64,000 nucleotides of DNA from assembly GCF_050611725.1 (NCBI RefSeq), contig NZ_JBODJB010000001.1, forward strand, positions 2,294,001-2,358,000. The letters are read 5' to 3'. Of this stretch, positions 43,367-52,689 are shown one piece after another (position 1 is the stretch's first letter; every line of letters begins with the position of its first letter). The position numbers and the translations under genes were made by a program. The notes below the pieces were generated by a model. The model saw only the letters and a list, made by a program, of their open reading frames with translations. It did not search any database and had not been told where the DNA came from. The DNA is from Ferruginibacter sp050611725. Lineage in GTDB: Bacteria > Bacteroidota > Bacteroidia > Chitinophagales > Chitinophagaceae.

Positions 43367-44386
43367 TTAAAATTGATAATTACTTAATTGATCTTTATTT
43401 TCCTTCATTGCTTCTTTAAACTTTGCTACAACAGCCTCCAAAGGTTCTCTACTTTGTCCGCCTGCAGCGTTGAAATGTCCTCCACCGTTGAAATATTTTC
43501 TTGCAAAAGTATTTACATCAAAATCGCCTTTGCTTCTGAACGAACTTTTTCTTTCATCACCTCTATCGATAATAATTGCAGCCAACTTAATGCCTTGTAT
43601 GCTTAAAGGATAGTTTACCAATCCTTCAGTATCACCGGTACGAATATTATATTTAATAAGATCTTGCTGTGGAACCGCTATCAATGCCGTGTTGTATTCG
43701 TAAAATACTTCCATCCTATTCAAGAGTACATTCCCGATGAACTTAAATCTGTTCTCTAGAAAATTATCAAATAACTCTTCGTGTACCTTGCTATGATTCA
43801 ATCCTTTTTCTTTTAAGGTTGCGACCATTCTATGTACACTTGCTGTTGTAGACGGGAACCTGAAAGAACCTGTGTCGGTCATTACTCCTGCGTACAAACA
43901 TTCAGCAACTTGTACGTTTATTTTATCGGCATTGCCTGAGTTGGTTATAAAGTCATACACCATTTCGCAGGTTGAACTTTTACCCGTATCACTAATACCG
44001 TAAGCAAATTTTTCTGATTGAGGTTCCTGATGATGATCGATCAATATTCTTTGCCCAGCAGCGTTGCCGAGTTTTTCTTCCATACGCTTGGTTCTGACAA
44101 GTGTATTAAAATCGAGACAAAATATCCAATCAGCCTCATCAATAGCAGCGTTGGCTTTTTCTGTTTGTGCCTCATAATCCAACACAAGTTTAGTATCGGG
44201 CATCCAGTTTAAAAAAGCCGCCCAGTTGGTTGGTGATATTACTGTAACAGCATGGCCAAATTGTTTCAGAAAATGATACAGACCCAGCGAAGACCCCATA
44301 GCATCTCCATCCGGCTTTTGGTGTGTAGTAATAACAACTTTTTTGGGTTGTGATAATAAAGGGAATATTTCTTCTATTGATTGCAT
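43367..44386 (-). CDS. nrnA: NrnA-type DHH phosphoesterase (oligoribonuclease/PAP phosphatase)
   Basis: Degrades nano-RNAs and converts 3'-phosphoadenosine 5'-phosphate to AMP. DHH signatures HQKPDGDAMGSSLGL, DFNTLVR, LIDHHQEPQ and the DHHA1-type GGGHFNAAGGQS are intact. I chose the ATG at 44386 (MQSIEEIFPLL, 339 residues) over 44419 because a TACTTTTG promoter box lies between them at 44404-44397, so a start at 44419 would be upstream of the mRNA. Confidence 0.93.
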   Translation of the reverse strand: MQSIEEIFPLLSQPKKVVITTHQKPDGDAMGSSLGLYHFLKQFGHAVTVISPTNWAAFLNWMPDTKLVLDYEAQTEKANAAIDEADWIFCLDFNTLVRTKRMEEKLGNAAGQRILIDHHQEPQSEKFAYGISDTGKSSTCEMVYDFITNSGNADKINVQVAECLYAGVMTDTGSFRFPSTTASVHRMVATLKEKGLNHSKVHEELFDNFLENRFKFIGNVLLNRMEVFYEYNTALIAVPQQDLIKYNIRTGDTEGLVNYPLSIQGIKLAAIIIDRGDERKSSFRSKGDFDVNTFARKYFNGGGHFNAAGGQSREPLEAVVAKFKEAMKENKDQLSNYQF

Positions 44387-44396
44387 AAAGCGGTCG

Positions 44397-44427
44397 CAAA
44401 AGTAGTTGTAATTGCCCAATTAGCCAA
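44397..44427 (-). promoter_or_regulatory. Predicted promoter for nrnA
   Basis: On the minus strand TTGG (44427-44424), 19 bases, TACTTTTG (44404-44397). Ten bases separate it from the ATG at 44386. It decides the start codon of nrnA. Confidence 0.55.
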
Positions 44428-44432
44428 TTAAT

Positions 44433-44586
44433 TAGCTATAAGTCGCAAGCTTCAAGCGATAAGTCAATTAACCTTATGCTTCTCCTCTTGTAGCAAATTG
44501 CTTAATTCTAATGTTATTCATACAAACTTTAAGGAACAAATCAACAAATTTCATACTTCCTTCTTGAAGCTTGTGGCTTGCAGCTA
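44433..44586. repeat. Interspersed palindromic repeat, copy 2
   Basis: Left arm 44433-44458 pairs with right arm 44561-44586 at 20 of 26 positions; the loop here is about 100 bases, against 18 in copy 1. 44433-44463 matches 7469-7499 at 26 of 31 positions. The right arm overlaps the ndk -33 region. Confidence 0.7.
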
Positions 44587-44593
44587 ATTTTCG

Positions 44594-44601
44594 TATCTTT
44601 G
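44594..44601 (+). promoter_or_regulatory. Predicted -7 element for ndk
   Basis: TATCTTTG, a perfect match. CTTG (44570-44573) lies 20 bases upstream as a possible -33, inside the right arm of the palindromic repeat. The ndk ATG follows 17 bases later. Confidence 0.55.
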
Positions 44602-44618
44602 CGCCTCAAAAAAAATAT

Positions 44619-45035
44619 ATGGGTAATAGAACATTTACAATGATTAAACCGGATGCTACAGAGAAAGGTTATACCGGGGCTATTTTGGCAAAGATCAACG
44701 AAGCCGGATTTAGAATTGCGGCAATGAAAATGATACATTTAAGTGAAGCTAAGGCTGGTGAGTTTTATGCTATTCATAAAGAAAGACCATTCTTTGGTGA
44801 GTTGGTAGAATTTATGAGCCGTGGGCCTATTACCGCCGCCATTTTGGAAAAAGATAATGCAGTAGAAGATTTCAGAACTTTGATTGGAGCTACAAATCCG
44901 GCTCAGGCTGCAGAAGGTACCATTCGTAAATTATATGCAGCCTCAATTGGAGAAAATGCAATCCACGGCAGTGATAGTGATGAAAATGCAATTATTGAAG
45001 GAGACTTTTTCTTCAGTAAATTAGAGCAATATTAA
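44619..45035 (+). CDS. ndk: Nucleoside-diphosphate kinase
   Basis: Start placed at ATG 44619 (MGNRTFTMIKPDATEKG), giving 138 residues, the family norm; an in-frame TTG at 44571 would read through the promoter. Transfers phosphate from NTPs to NDPs through a phospho-His. KP-DAT, NFR-like FRTLIGATNPAQAAEGTIR and the active-site HGSDS in AIHGSDSDENA are present. A terminator follows immediately. Confidence 0.97.
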   Translation: MGNRTFTMIKPDATEKGYTGAILAKINEAGFRIAAMKMIHLSEAKAGEFYAIHKERPFFGELVEFMSRGPITAAILEKDNAVEDFRTLIGATNPAQAAEGTIRKLYAASIGENAIHGSDSDENAIIEGDFFFSKLEQY

Positions 45036-45043
45036 AATTTGTA

Positions 45044-45073
45044 TAGAAAGGCTACAGTGATGTAGCCTTTTTT
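45044..45073. terminator. Bidirectional rho-independent terminator
   Basis: AAAGGCTACA (45047-45056) pairs with TGTAGCCTTT around GTGA, followed by TTTT. It ends ndk and overlaps the stop of the minus-strand gene at 45072. Confidence 0.85.
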
Positions 45074-45656
45074 AATCTTCCAATGGCTCATCATGCAGTG
45101 CCGTTCTCGTAATTTTTTTCTTTTCTTCCGGAGATAATGTTTTATACCAGCTGTACATAGACCCCAGGTTACTTTTGTACATATATTTTCTAAGTCCTTT
45201 TATCATTGAAGGAGGAATACTATACGTAACCGAAGAATCAGTAACCTCATATTCCTTGGTTTTTTTATTCCGTTTTAATGCATTCAATATACCTCTTCCC
45301 TTTTTGGGCACTACAAAATAGTTATACAGATCAATGGCTATCCATACCATTAAAACTCCTATCAACATCCACTCAACTAGATCCCAGTTTTGGCCGGTGA
45401 ATCTGGGTTTTTTAAAAGGATTAAAGATCAAAAGCCCCATAATGGCAATCAAACATGAAAAATATTTATTCTGACGACCTGCAATGAACGCAATTATTAT
45501 AAAAAGTACAAACGTAATCCTACGTTGCTGTACATAATACATATAACTCATCCCTTCTGTCAGTGCAAATTTGAATAAGATAATGAGAAATATTTTAGCC
45601 GCTACGCTTATTTTAAGGTTAATATCTTTATACATGTTGTTAGTTTCGAATGGCAA
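45072..45656 (-). CDS. Small membrane protein, possibly DUF6804-like
   Basis: 194 residues with three or four hydrophobic segments in the first 115 residues and a basic soluble end. The stretch ITFVLFIIIAFIAGRQNKYF followed by LLIFNPF and a final helix resembles DUF6804 membrane proteins of Bacteroidota, but I am not certain. The start could also be the ATG at 45635 (MYKDINLKISV). Function unknown. Confidence 0.65.
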   Translation of the reverse strand: MPFETNNMYKDINLKISVAAKIFLIILFKFALTEGMSYMYYVQQRRITFVLFIIIAFIAGRQNKYFSCLIAIMGLLIFNPFKKPRFTGQNWDLVEWMLIGVLMVWIAIDLYNYFVVPKKGRGILNALKRNKKTKEYEVTDSSVTYSIPPSMIKGLRKYMYKSNLGSMYSWYKTLSPEEKKKITRTALHDEPLED

Positions 45657-45709
45657 ATGATGATTACATCATTCGTCTAAATTACATCAAAATACTAAAA
45701 TAACATTAT

Positions 45710-45738
45710 ATAAAAAGCCGCTATTTTTCAAGCGGCTT
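45710..45738 (-). terminator. Rho-independent terminator for the pectate lyase gene
   Basis: AAGCCGCT (45715-45722) pairs with AGCGGCTT (45731-45738); on the minus strand it runs into TTTTTATA. It lies 28 bases past the stop at 45767. Confidence 0.75.
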
Positions 45739-45766
45739 CGGGTTATTAAGGTTGTATTTTAAGGTT

Positions 45767-47284
45767 TTAATCAACAATTTGAAGATAACCAGGTATTCTG
45801 AAAACCTTACCGGTAATTACTGTAAGCGTTGTATTAGGAGCAAGCTTGTAGTATTTATTCAATACACATTCGCCTCCCACTATTGGATCAATAATAATTT
45901 GTGAACCTGCTGTTATCACATCCGGAGGGATGGTGCTGTTTAACCAGTTAGCGGCTACATCCCAATTACCATTTCCTGTAAAAGTATAAGTAGTCGATAC
46001 AGAAGTAACTTTTTCAAAAGGCCCCAGATCCGGAGCAGAACCAGAATACGCCAATCCTACATTTTGCCCACCATCAATAAAATCACTGCCGTTTGCCAAT
46101 TTACCAAAAACAACATCAGGCAAACTGCCGTCAGCCTTTCTTGGGCCTCTCATACCTATGGTATCTACACTCAAAAAATCTGTAAGATTTGCAGTAAAAG
46201 GACTTTGCCAACTGTTATTTTCAACAATGGCTCCTGAAGCAAACTGTACTGTGCCCGTACCGGTACCTGCAGCGTTCAAAGCTATACAGTTTTTTACTGT
46301 CATGGTATGTCCGGCAGACAATGCAATTGAATTCATTACAAAATTACTAGCATTGGCATAAGCAAAATTATTATACAATGTCATTGATCCTCTGTTGTTG
46401 TTCTGATCAAAGCCCCTTCTTCCATTATAAACTGCAATGCAATGTGTAAGTGTCATATTGTGACTAAGATCTGTTGCATCACTACCTCCCATTTTAAATC
46501 CGTTACGATCGCCGTTTGCTCCACTTGTAGCTCCTGATTCAAGATAACCGTTACGTATTGACCAACAACTATCTAATGTTGTAACAATCTCATCAGACGG
46601 ACGCAAATAACCATCCCACCCATCATCTGAATTTTGCCAAGCCCTGCAACCCCGGAATTTATTACCGGTTCCAACATCTAACTTACATGCAAAACCATCT
46701 GCATTTTCACTTGTTGCATCTTTGTTATAATATGAATCGCAGTTTAAGATCAAATTATTATTTGCGCCACCGCTCAATTGCAAACCACTATCATCATTTC
46801 TGTAGAATGCACACCATTCGATAGTATTGTAAGATGCATTGGTTTGTAATAACATTCCATTATCACCGGCATTGGTAAAATCTATTCCTTTGATATGCCA
46901 GTAACTTGCACTCATACTTAATCCTCTTGATGAAGAATTATTTTGTGTCTGCGTTGCAAAATCAATGATAGCTCTTTCGCCGGGGTAGCTATATAACTTA
47001 TGTATTTTTGTAGTAGTCCCCGATTTAGATGAACCTATGGAAATGGTAGCAGCAGATGGATATACTCCTCCACGCATATAGATTGTAATACCACTTACCG
47101 AACTAGCGGTTGTAGAACTTGTTACTTTTGTCAGCGCTTGAGTAAGCGTTTTAAAAGGTGCTGCTTCTGTACCGGCGTTAGCATCATTACCTGTTGTAGA
47201 AACATAATAAGTTTGTGCTTCCAAGTAATCTGGAGTAATAAAACCAATGATCAGAAAGAGAATAAAAGATAAATTTAATTTCAT
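45767..47284 (-). CDS. Secreted PL9-family pectate lyase with C-terminal W/NW module
   Basis: 505 residues with a signal peptide ending LEAQ. A right-handed beta-helix of the PL9 type follows the YYVSTTGNDANAGTEAAPFK entry motif. The calcium and catalytic residues of Pel9A are matched: Asp in ADGFACKL (196), Asp pair and Asp in NSDDGWDGY (220, 221, 224), and the catalytic Lys in NGFKMGG (264). It should cleave polygalacturonate by beta-elimination. The last 70 residues (GNGNWDVAANWLNSTIPPDV onward) resemble the tail of the 5761-7467 protein. No T9SS sorting domain is visible. Its own terminator lies downstream; 221 bases separate it from the adhesin gene. Confidence 0.92.
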   Translation of the reverse strand: MKLNLSFILFLIIGFITPDYLEAQTYYVSTTGNDANAGTEAAPFKTLTQALTKVTSSTTASSVSGITIYMRGGVYPSAATISIGSSKSGTTTKIHKLYSYPGERAIIDFATQTQNNSSSRGLSMSASYWHIKGIDFTNAGDNGMLLQTNASYNTIEWCAFYRNDDSGLQLSGGANNNLILNCDSYYNKDATSENADGFACKLDVGTGNKFRGCRAWQNSDDGWDGYLRPSDEIVTTLDSCWSIRNGYLESGATSGANGDRNGFKMGGSDATDLSHNMTLTHCIAVYNGRRGFDQNNNRGSMTLYNNFAYANASNFVMNSIALSAGHTMTVKNCIALNAAGTGTGTVQFASGAIVENNSWQSPFTANLTDFLSVDTIGMRGPRKADGSLPDVVFGKLANGSDFIDGGQNVGLAYSGSAPDLGPFEKVTSVSTTYTFTGNGNWDVAANWLNSTIPPDVITAGSQIIIDPIVGGECVLNKYYKLAPNTTLTVITGKVFRIPGYLQIVD

Positions 47285-47452
47285 GCAAGCAATCTTTTTC
47301 CTGTTAGGAGTATTTTCCTTTTAAAAAGGTTGCCCAAGTTACTCCCAAAATGATGCCCAAACTGCGTTTTAGCGGAAACTATTTACGCAAACGATGTCAT
47401 TTCTAAACGTTTTGTTAATATCCGCAGTAAATAGGTAATCATTATGAAAGCA

Positions 47453-47485
47453 TAAAAAAAACTGCCACCGAAGTAGCAGTTTTTT
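47453..47485 (-). terminator. Rho-independent terminator for the adhesin gene
   Basis: ACTGCCAC (47461-47468) pairs with GTAGCAGT (47473-47480) with one mismatch, flanked by A7 on the left and TTTTTT on the right. It lies just past the stop at 47506 on the minus strand. Confidence 0.75.
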
Positions 47486-47505
47486 CAACGTGTTTATTGC
47501 TGATC

Positions 47506-50500
47506 TTATTGAAGTATGATCTTGTTGATTATTTTTTTGCCTGAAGGGGTTTGAATCTCAACATTGTAAGCGCCTTTTTGTAAAGATGAAGGAAGTGATA
47601 AAGCCTCTGTCCATACATTACTTTGTCCGTTCACTTCATTTCTATGTACAAGTTGTCCTGCATGGCTATATAATTTGACAATGTATTTACCGAATGCCTG
47701 ATTGTTGAACTGAATGTTCATAGTGTTATTTTCAACAACTGTAGGGAAAACTTTAATTGAGTTTGATGTACTAGAAGCTTTTACAACTACAACCTGACTA
47801 TATGTTACAGCACCTGATTGATCAACCAAAACAATTCGGTAATAATTATCTGTTTTGTTAGGAGCAACATCCAACCAGCTATATGATTCATTCGTTGTAT
47901 TAGCAACAGCCTGCGTATTTACTTTTGTAAAATGAACTCCATCGGCTGATCTTTCAACTTCAAATGATTTTGCGTTCACTGCATTTTCAATTTTCCATTG
48001 TACTGCTATTGCATCAATTTGTTTGGATGCTTTTACATTACTGAATTTTACGGGCAACGTTGTTGATGGCCTCAGCACAACCATGAACCTGTCAGATCTT
48101 TTAGATTGAACATCTCCGGTAACTGTAAATTCATAAAAAGTTGAATCTGTATTTCCTATTATGATTGGAGTTTCCGTAACCAGATATTTATCTACCAAAA
48201 GAGCTGATGAACTCGGCACAAAATATTTTGACGAAACAACTACTCTGTGATTTCCATTATTTAAGTTAGACAAGTATAACTGAACTGTATCATCAGCATC
48301 GATGATCGGTTCTCTATTGGTTGACAACTGATACCCATCTTTCAAAATTCGTATCTCTGCTAAAGCACTACCCACCGGTGAAATATTGTCTTCACCGACA
48401 ATCACATTTTTATTAAACGCAGGATTAAAATATGAGTTTGCACCTGAAGTATAATTAAATTTATGAGAAGGATTGTCGTAGAACTGAAGATCTACCTGAA
48501 GCTTTGCAAAAGGATTTCCCTGTGGCCTGTTACCTGCTACAGGACGGCTCTGAATACCGTTAAGTGTACTTGCTCCGGTTACTTTATCTGACTCATGAAA
48601 AACAACTGATGTACCCGGTACCGTATTGTATGTTAAAAAAGCTTCGCTTGATTCAACTGTACCCGGATATGCCCAGGTAGTTGTAGGGCCGTTGTTCACA
48701 TCATAGCCGGCACCATTCCAATTGAAGAAAATATATTTTCCCGTATTTGAATAATTGGAGAATGCCTTAGGATCCCATAATTTAAAATCTTGTTGTGTAA
48801 AGCCTGCAATACTAACACCAGCCATATTGATCTGACAAGGATAAGGATTACCTACAACATTTGTTCTATTGGCAACTATAGTAGATGTAACATCTCCAAT
48901 ATTGATCTTTCCTTTTGGTTCGAGTATTGTACTTGCAGAACTTGCATATTGATCGCCAATTACAAAACCTCTATCTCCTCTTATAAAAATACCCCATGCT
49001 AACTGGCTCATCAATGTGGTAGATTTTGTATTAGCAGGATAACTCAATTTTGTACTAGCACCCGTATTGTCAAAATATTCAATTGAATAACCATTGTTAC
49101 CCAGTCCATGATCAAATCCTTTTGCTGCATCATAAGCACTATTCGGTCCGGTAATATGTGTTCCAAAACCTGGTGATGGGTTCGTGGCATTAGGCGTTGT
49201 TCTATCCGGATTAACTTGTCCTTCCTGCCATGCATCATTAATGGTTAATGGATCGCTAGCTTGCAATGGAGCAGTTAAAAATCTCCATGTACGAACCGAA
49301 CTTGTATTACCAACATACCGCTGTATGATAAATCTACCTGTTGAAGAATAGGTTATGTCAGCATTGGTAGTATTAACTGAAGCCAGATCGGCAGTTGATG
49401 TTGCATTTGAAGGCAACAACACATCAGACGAATTTAACTCTAAAGTTCCTGTTGTTAATGTTAGTGTTTTGGTAACCGTTAGGTTAGACGATAAATTAAG
49501 TTTTGTTGCTTTAGCATTTTTATTTAACACTAAATAATGAAAGGTTTCCCCTCCATATGCTCCATTAGCATCTCTGGTTCCGCTTGAAGGGGCTGAAATA
49601 GCACTTGCAGAAGAGCCCGTAAAAGTAACTGTGTTATTATTTGCATTAAACAATGGTCCTGAATTTCGTGTCCAGTTAGTTGCCACCGAAATATTTCCAC
49701 CTAATGTTTTAGTTCCTGAGCCTGATAAAACTATATTACCATAGCTCTGTGAAGAATTTAATGTAGCTATGGATTGATTTGATCCGGCATATTCAATCGT
49801 ACTTGTGCTACCAATAGCATGAGTAGAATAATTTGCAGGAATACTGTTAGTACTGCCAATTTTTAAAGTAGCACCGTTTGATAAAGTAAGCGTACCCCCT
49901 GCGCTTGCTCTATCAATAGTATAGGTAGACATATCTAATGTTCCTGAAGAAACTGTTAGATTCCCTGCAACACTGATATTGGCTGTTTGAGTTACTGTTG
50001 CTGAACTAGCCGCTTCAAAATTTGTAAGCGTATTTGCGGTACCGTTATTAACCGTTACACCAGAGCCTGGAAATGAAACTGCCCCACCATTTAATTTAAT
50101 TGTACCCTGATCGTTAATTGTTCCGGTAGTTGCGCTGTAGGATCCTGTAATGGTGTAGGTTTTACTTGCATCTACCAGCAAGACTCCTGTTCCGGAAGTA
50201 CTTGTAAAATTGGCAATGCTTTGATCCTGGCTGATTTGTAAAGTACCTGTTCCATTTATTTCTACCGAATTGGTAGAAGGTATTGTAGTCCCTCCGGTTT
50301 TGTTTAATTGTAATGTACCGGCACTTACTGTTGTAAGCCCTGTATAAGTATTAGCATTTGTTAATGTCAATGTACCGGAACCAATTTTAGTAAGTGTCCC
50401 ACTTGTACCACTGATTACGGCAGCATAAGCACCAGGACTAGTGTTGTCTCCTCCAATTGTAAGTGTTGCACTACCAAGTACAACATTTCCACCAGTAGTA

Positions 50501-52689
50501 CCCCCGCCGGTTAAAGAACCGATCGCATTATTAAAGCCGTTAATATCCAAAACGGCGCTGGAAACATTTGTCATAATAACAGCTGAATTAGAACCAAATG
50601 CATTGGTTGCAACACCCGCTTTTAATGTTCCGGCATTTACTAATGTAACACCGCTATAAGTGTTAGCGCCACTTAAGGTCCAAATTCCGTTTGCAGTTAC
50701 TTTACGAACCCCACCTGTGCCACTGATCACTCCGCTAATACTTCCACCTGTTGAGTTACCACCTAGGGTAACCAAATAACCAGCTGTAACTACAGCCGAT
50801 GCATTATTGATTGTAAAATTCCCTGATTGATTTCGGATGGTAGCATCTGCGGCAAGGGTTATTGTACCTCCCCAGGTATTGTTACCGCTCACATTATCTA
50901 ATGCAGCATTACCGCTAGGGCCCGTTCCGGAAATGGTCAATGCTTCGGCACCAACGGTAATACCTCCTTGTAATTCCAATGAAGCGCCTGATGAAACTGT
51001 AACACCACCAGCAGTAGTACCAGTACCTTGTGCATTTCTAACATTTAATACGCCGGCAGACACAACTGTTGCTCCTGTATAGGTATTGGTTCCTGAAACA
51101 GTTAAAGTTCCATTACCATCTTTTGTTAAAGTACCGCTTGTGGTAGTAATGGTTCCAGAAATATCAGTATTACCAGCTCCGCCTACTGTTAAATTAATAG
51201 CAGTGGCCGTAATAGCATTTGAAGCATTTAAAGTTAGGGTTCCTGCATCTGAATTTATTCTTACAGCATTTGTTGAAAGGGTAATTGTACCTCCCCAAGT
51301 GTTGTTACCACTTATATTTCTTAACGAACCTCCGCTGCTTATACCAGCATTATTTAAAGTCAGTGCTTCAGCACCTACCGTAATATTTCCTTGTAATTCA
51401 AGAGCAGCTCCAGACGCAACTGTTACGCCTCCTGCAGTTGTACCTGTACCTTGTGCATTTCTAACATTTAATACGCCGGCAGACACAGCTGTTGCTCCGG
51501 TATAAGTATTGGTTCCGGAAACAGTTAAAGTTCCATTACCATCTTTTGTCAGAGTACCGCTAGTGGTAGTAATAGTTCCTGAAATATCGGTATTACCAGC
51601 TCCGCCTACTGTTAAATTAATAGCAGTGGCCGTAATAGCATTTGAAGCATTTAAAGTTAGGGTTCCTGCATCTGAATTTATTCTTACAGCATTTGTTGAA
51701 AGGGTAATTGTACCTCCCCAAGTGTTGTTACCACTTATATTTCTTAAGGAACCTCCGCTGCTTATACCAGCATTATTTAAAGTCAATGCTTCAGCACCTA
51801 CCGTAATGTTTCCTTGTAATTCAAGAGCAGCCCCGGACGCAACTGTTACACCTCCTGCAGTTGTACCTGTACCCTGTGCATTTTGAATATTTAAAGCACC
51901 TGCAGATATTGTAGTTAAACCTGCATAAGTATTTGTACCGCTAAGTGTTAAAGTACCCGTTCCATTCTTTGTAAGAGTTACTACACCAGTACTCGTCTGA
52001 CTTATTACACCTGAGAATGTAGTACTTGCATTATTACCTCCCACAGTTAGTAAACGTGCTGTGGTTCCAGTAACTGCAACAGTACCGGAGCCTTGCAAGT
52101 CACCTACAGTTAAAGGGCCTGCATTAAAATTAAGAGTTGTATTTGCTCCAACATTTAACGAATTAGAGACTGTTTGTGTTGCAGCAGTAGTTTTAGTATT
52201 ACCGTTACTAACTGTTAAGTTATAATAGTTACCTAAGCCACTAGTTACCGTTTGAGCCCCAGAACCATTATATTCGATTGTTCCGGTTCCAGCAGTAAAA
52301 GTATTTAGGTTTGATATTGTGAACGCCCCGGTTAATTGCAAAGTACCGCCGGAGCTCATATCAATAGAACCGGCTCTGTTTCCACTACCTCCAATAGTAA
52401 CGTTTCCCAAAACTGCAACTACACCCCCACTAGTGAAGGCCAAGGTTCCTGTTTGGTTATTATTACTTGGATTAATTGCCATGGAAAGGCAAGTAGCATT
52501 TGAAACATTGACAGTAACGGTGACATTACCATTAATCGTAACAGCATCTGTAGATGTAGGTACAGAAGCTCCACCCCAGGTAGCAGTATTATTCCAGTTT
52601 CCGCTGACTGATGCTGTTCTTTGTGCTAAAACATTGGTAGCACTAACCATTAAGAGTAAAAAGGTAATAGAATGTAAAAGAATTTTCAT
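47506..52689 (-). CDS. Giant T9SS-exported adhesin with autotransporter-type repeats
   Basis: 1727 residues. Signal peptide MKILLHSITFLLLMVSATNV to LAQ. A W/NW-type module at residues 25-75 (SGNWNNTATWGGASVPTSTD). Residues about 200-950 consist of passenger-associated transport repeats (PATR, as in type V autotransporters), e.g. GNGTLTVSGTNTYTGATAVS. They include two almost identical 141-residue units. Further low-complexity Ser/Thr/Gly beta sequence follows, then a jelly-roll-like region, and a final type A T9SS sorting domain of about 85 residues (IKVFPTVVENNTMNIQFNN through KKIINKIILQ). There is no autotransporter barrel. Expected to be a surface adhesin or biofilm protein; the upstream 316 bases show no clear promoter. 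Confidence 0.9.
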   Translation of the reverse strand: MKILLHSITFLLLMVSATNVLAQRTASVSGNWNNTATWGGASVPTSTDAVTINGNVTVTVNVSNATCLSMAINPSNNNQTGTLAFTSGGVVAVLGNVTIGGSGNRAGSIDMSSGGTLQLTGAFTISNLNTFTAGTGTIEYNGSGAQTVTSGLGNYYNLTVSNGNTKTTAATQTVSNSLNVGANTTLNFNAGPLTVGDLQGSGTVAVTGTTARLLTVGGNNASTTFSGVISQTSTGVVTLTKNGTGTLTLSGTNTYAGLTTISAGALNIQNAQGTGTTAGGVTVASGAALELQGNITVGAEALTLNNAGISSGGSLRNISGNNTWGGTITLSTNAVRINSDAGTLTLNASNAITATAINLTVGGAGNTDISGTITTTSGTLTKDGNGTLTVSGTNTYTGATAVSAGVLNVRNAQGTGTTAGGVTVASGAALELQGNITVGAEALTLNNAGISSGGSLRNISGNNTWGGTITLSTNAVRINSDAGTLTLNASNAITATAINLTVGGAGNTDISGTITTTSGTLTKDGNGTLTVSGTNTYTGATVVSAGVLNVRNAQGTGTTAGGVTVSSGASLELQGGITVGAEALTISGTGPSGNAALDNVSGNNTWGGTITLAADATIRNQSGNFTINNASAVVTAGYLVTLGGNSTGGSISGVISGTGGVRKVTANGIWTLSGANTYSGVTLVNAGTLKAGVATNAFGSNSAVIMTNVSSAVLDINGFNNAIGSLTGGGTTGGNVVLGSATLTIGGDNTSPGAYAAVISGTSGTLTKIGSGTLTLTNANTYTGLTTVSAGTLQLNKTGGTTIPSTNSVEINGTGTLQISQDQSIANFTSTSGTGVLLVDASKTYTITGSYSATTGTINDQGTIKLNGGAVSFPGSGVTVNNGTANTLTNFEAASSATVTQTANISVAGNLTVSSGTLDMSTYTIDRASAGGTLTLSNGATLKIGSTNSIPANYSTHAIGSTSTIEYAGSNQSIATLNSSQSYGNIVLSGSGTKTLGGNISVATNWTRNSGPLFNANNNTVTFTGSSASAISAPSSGTRDANGAYGGETFHYLVLNKNAKATKLNLSSNLTVTKTLTLTTGTLELNSSDVLLPSNATSTADLASVNTTNADITYSSTGRFIIQRYVGNTSSVRTWRFLTAPLQASDPLTINDAWQEGQVNPDRTTPNATNPSPGFGTHITGPNSAYDAAKGFDHGLGNNGYSIEYFDNTGASTKLSYPANTKSTTLMSQLAWGIFIRGDRGFVIGDQYASSASTILEPKGKINIGDVTSTIVANRTNVVGNPYPCQINMAGVSIAGFTQQDFKLWDPKAFSNYSNTGKYIFFNWNGAGYDVNNGPTTTWAYPGTVESSEAFLTYNTVPGTSVVFHESDKVTGASTLNGIQSRPVAGNRPQGNPFAKLQVDLQFYDNPSHKFNYTSGANSYFNPAFNKNVIVGEDNISPVGSALAEIRILKDGYQLSTNREPIIDADDTVQLYLSNLNNGNHRVVVSSKYFVPSSSALLVDKYLVTETPIIIGNTDSTFYEFTVTGDVQSKRSDRFMVVLRPSTTLPVKFSNVKASKQIDAIAVQWKIENAVNAKSFEVERSADGVHFTKVNTQAVANTTNESYSWLDVAPNKTDNYYRIVLVDQSGAVTYSQVVVVKASSTSNSIKVFPTVVENNTMNIQFNNQAFGKYIVKLYSHAGQLVHRNEVNGQSNVWTEALSLPSSLQKGAYNVEIQTPSGKKIINKIILQ
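51061..51483 (-). repeat. 423-bp tandem repeat unit B within the adhesin gene
   Basis: Encodes residues about 403-543. Over 51181-51360 it differs from unit A (51604-51783) at one of 180 positions, with more differences toward the ends. In frame, 141 residues per unit. Confidence 0.9.
51484..51906 (-). repeat. 423-bp tandem repeat unit A within the adhesin gene
   Basis: Encodes residues about 262-402 and is directly adjacent to unit B with the same period. It differs mainly at its outer end (51885-51906) and around 51544-51603. Confidence 0.9.

Noticed and set aside
44571..44618. Upstream TTG start for ndk
   Set aside because: It would start inside the predicted promoter and add 16 residues unknown in the family; ATG 44619 gives the normal length.
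51061..51906. CRISPR-like array
   Set aside because: The repeats are 423 bp, in frame and translated in the adhesin; there are no short direct repeats with unique spacers and no cas genes.
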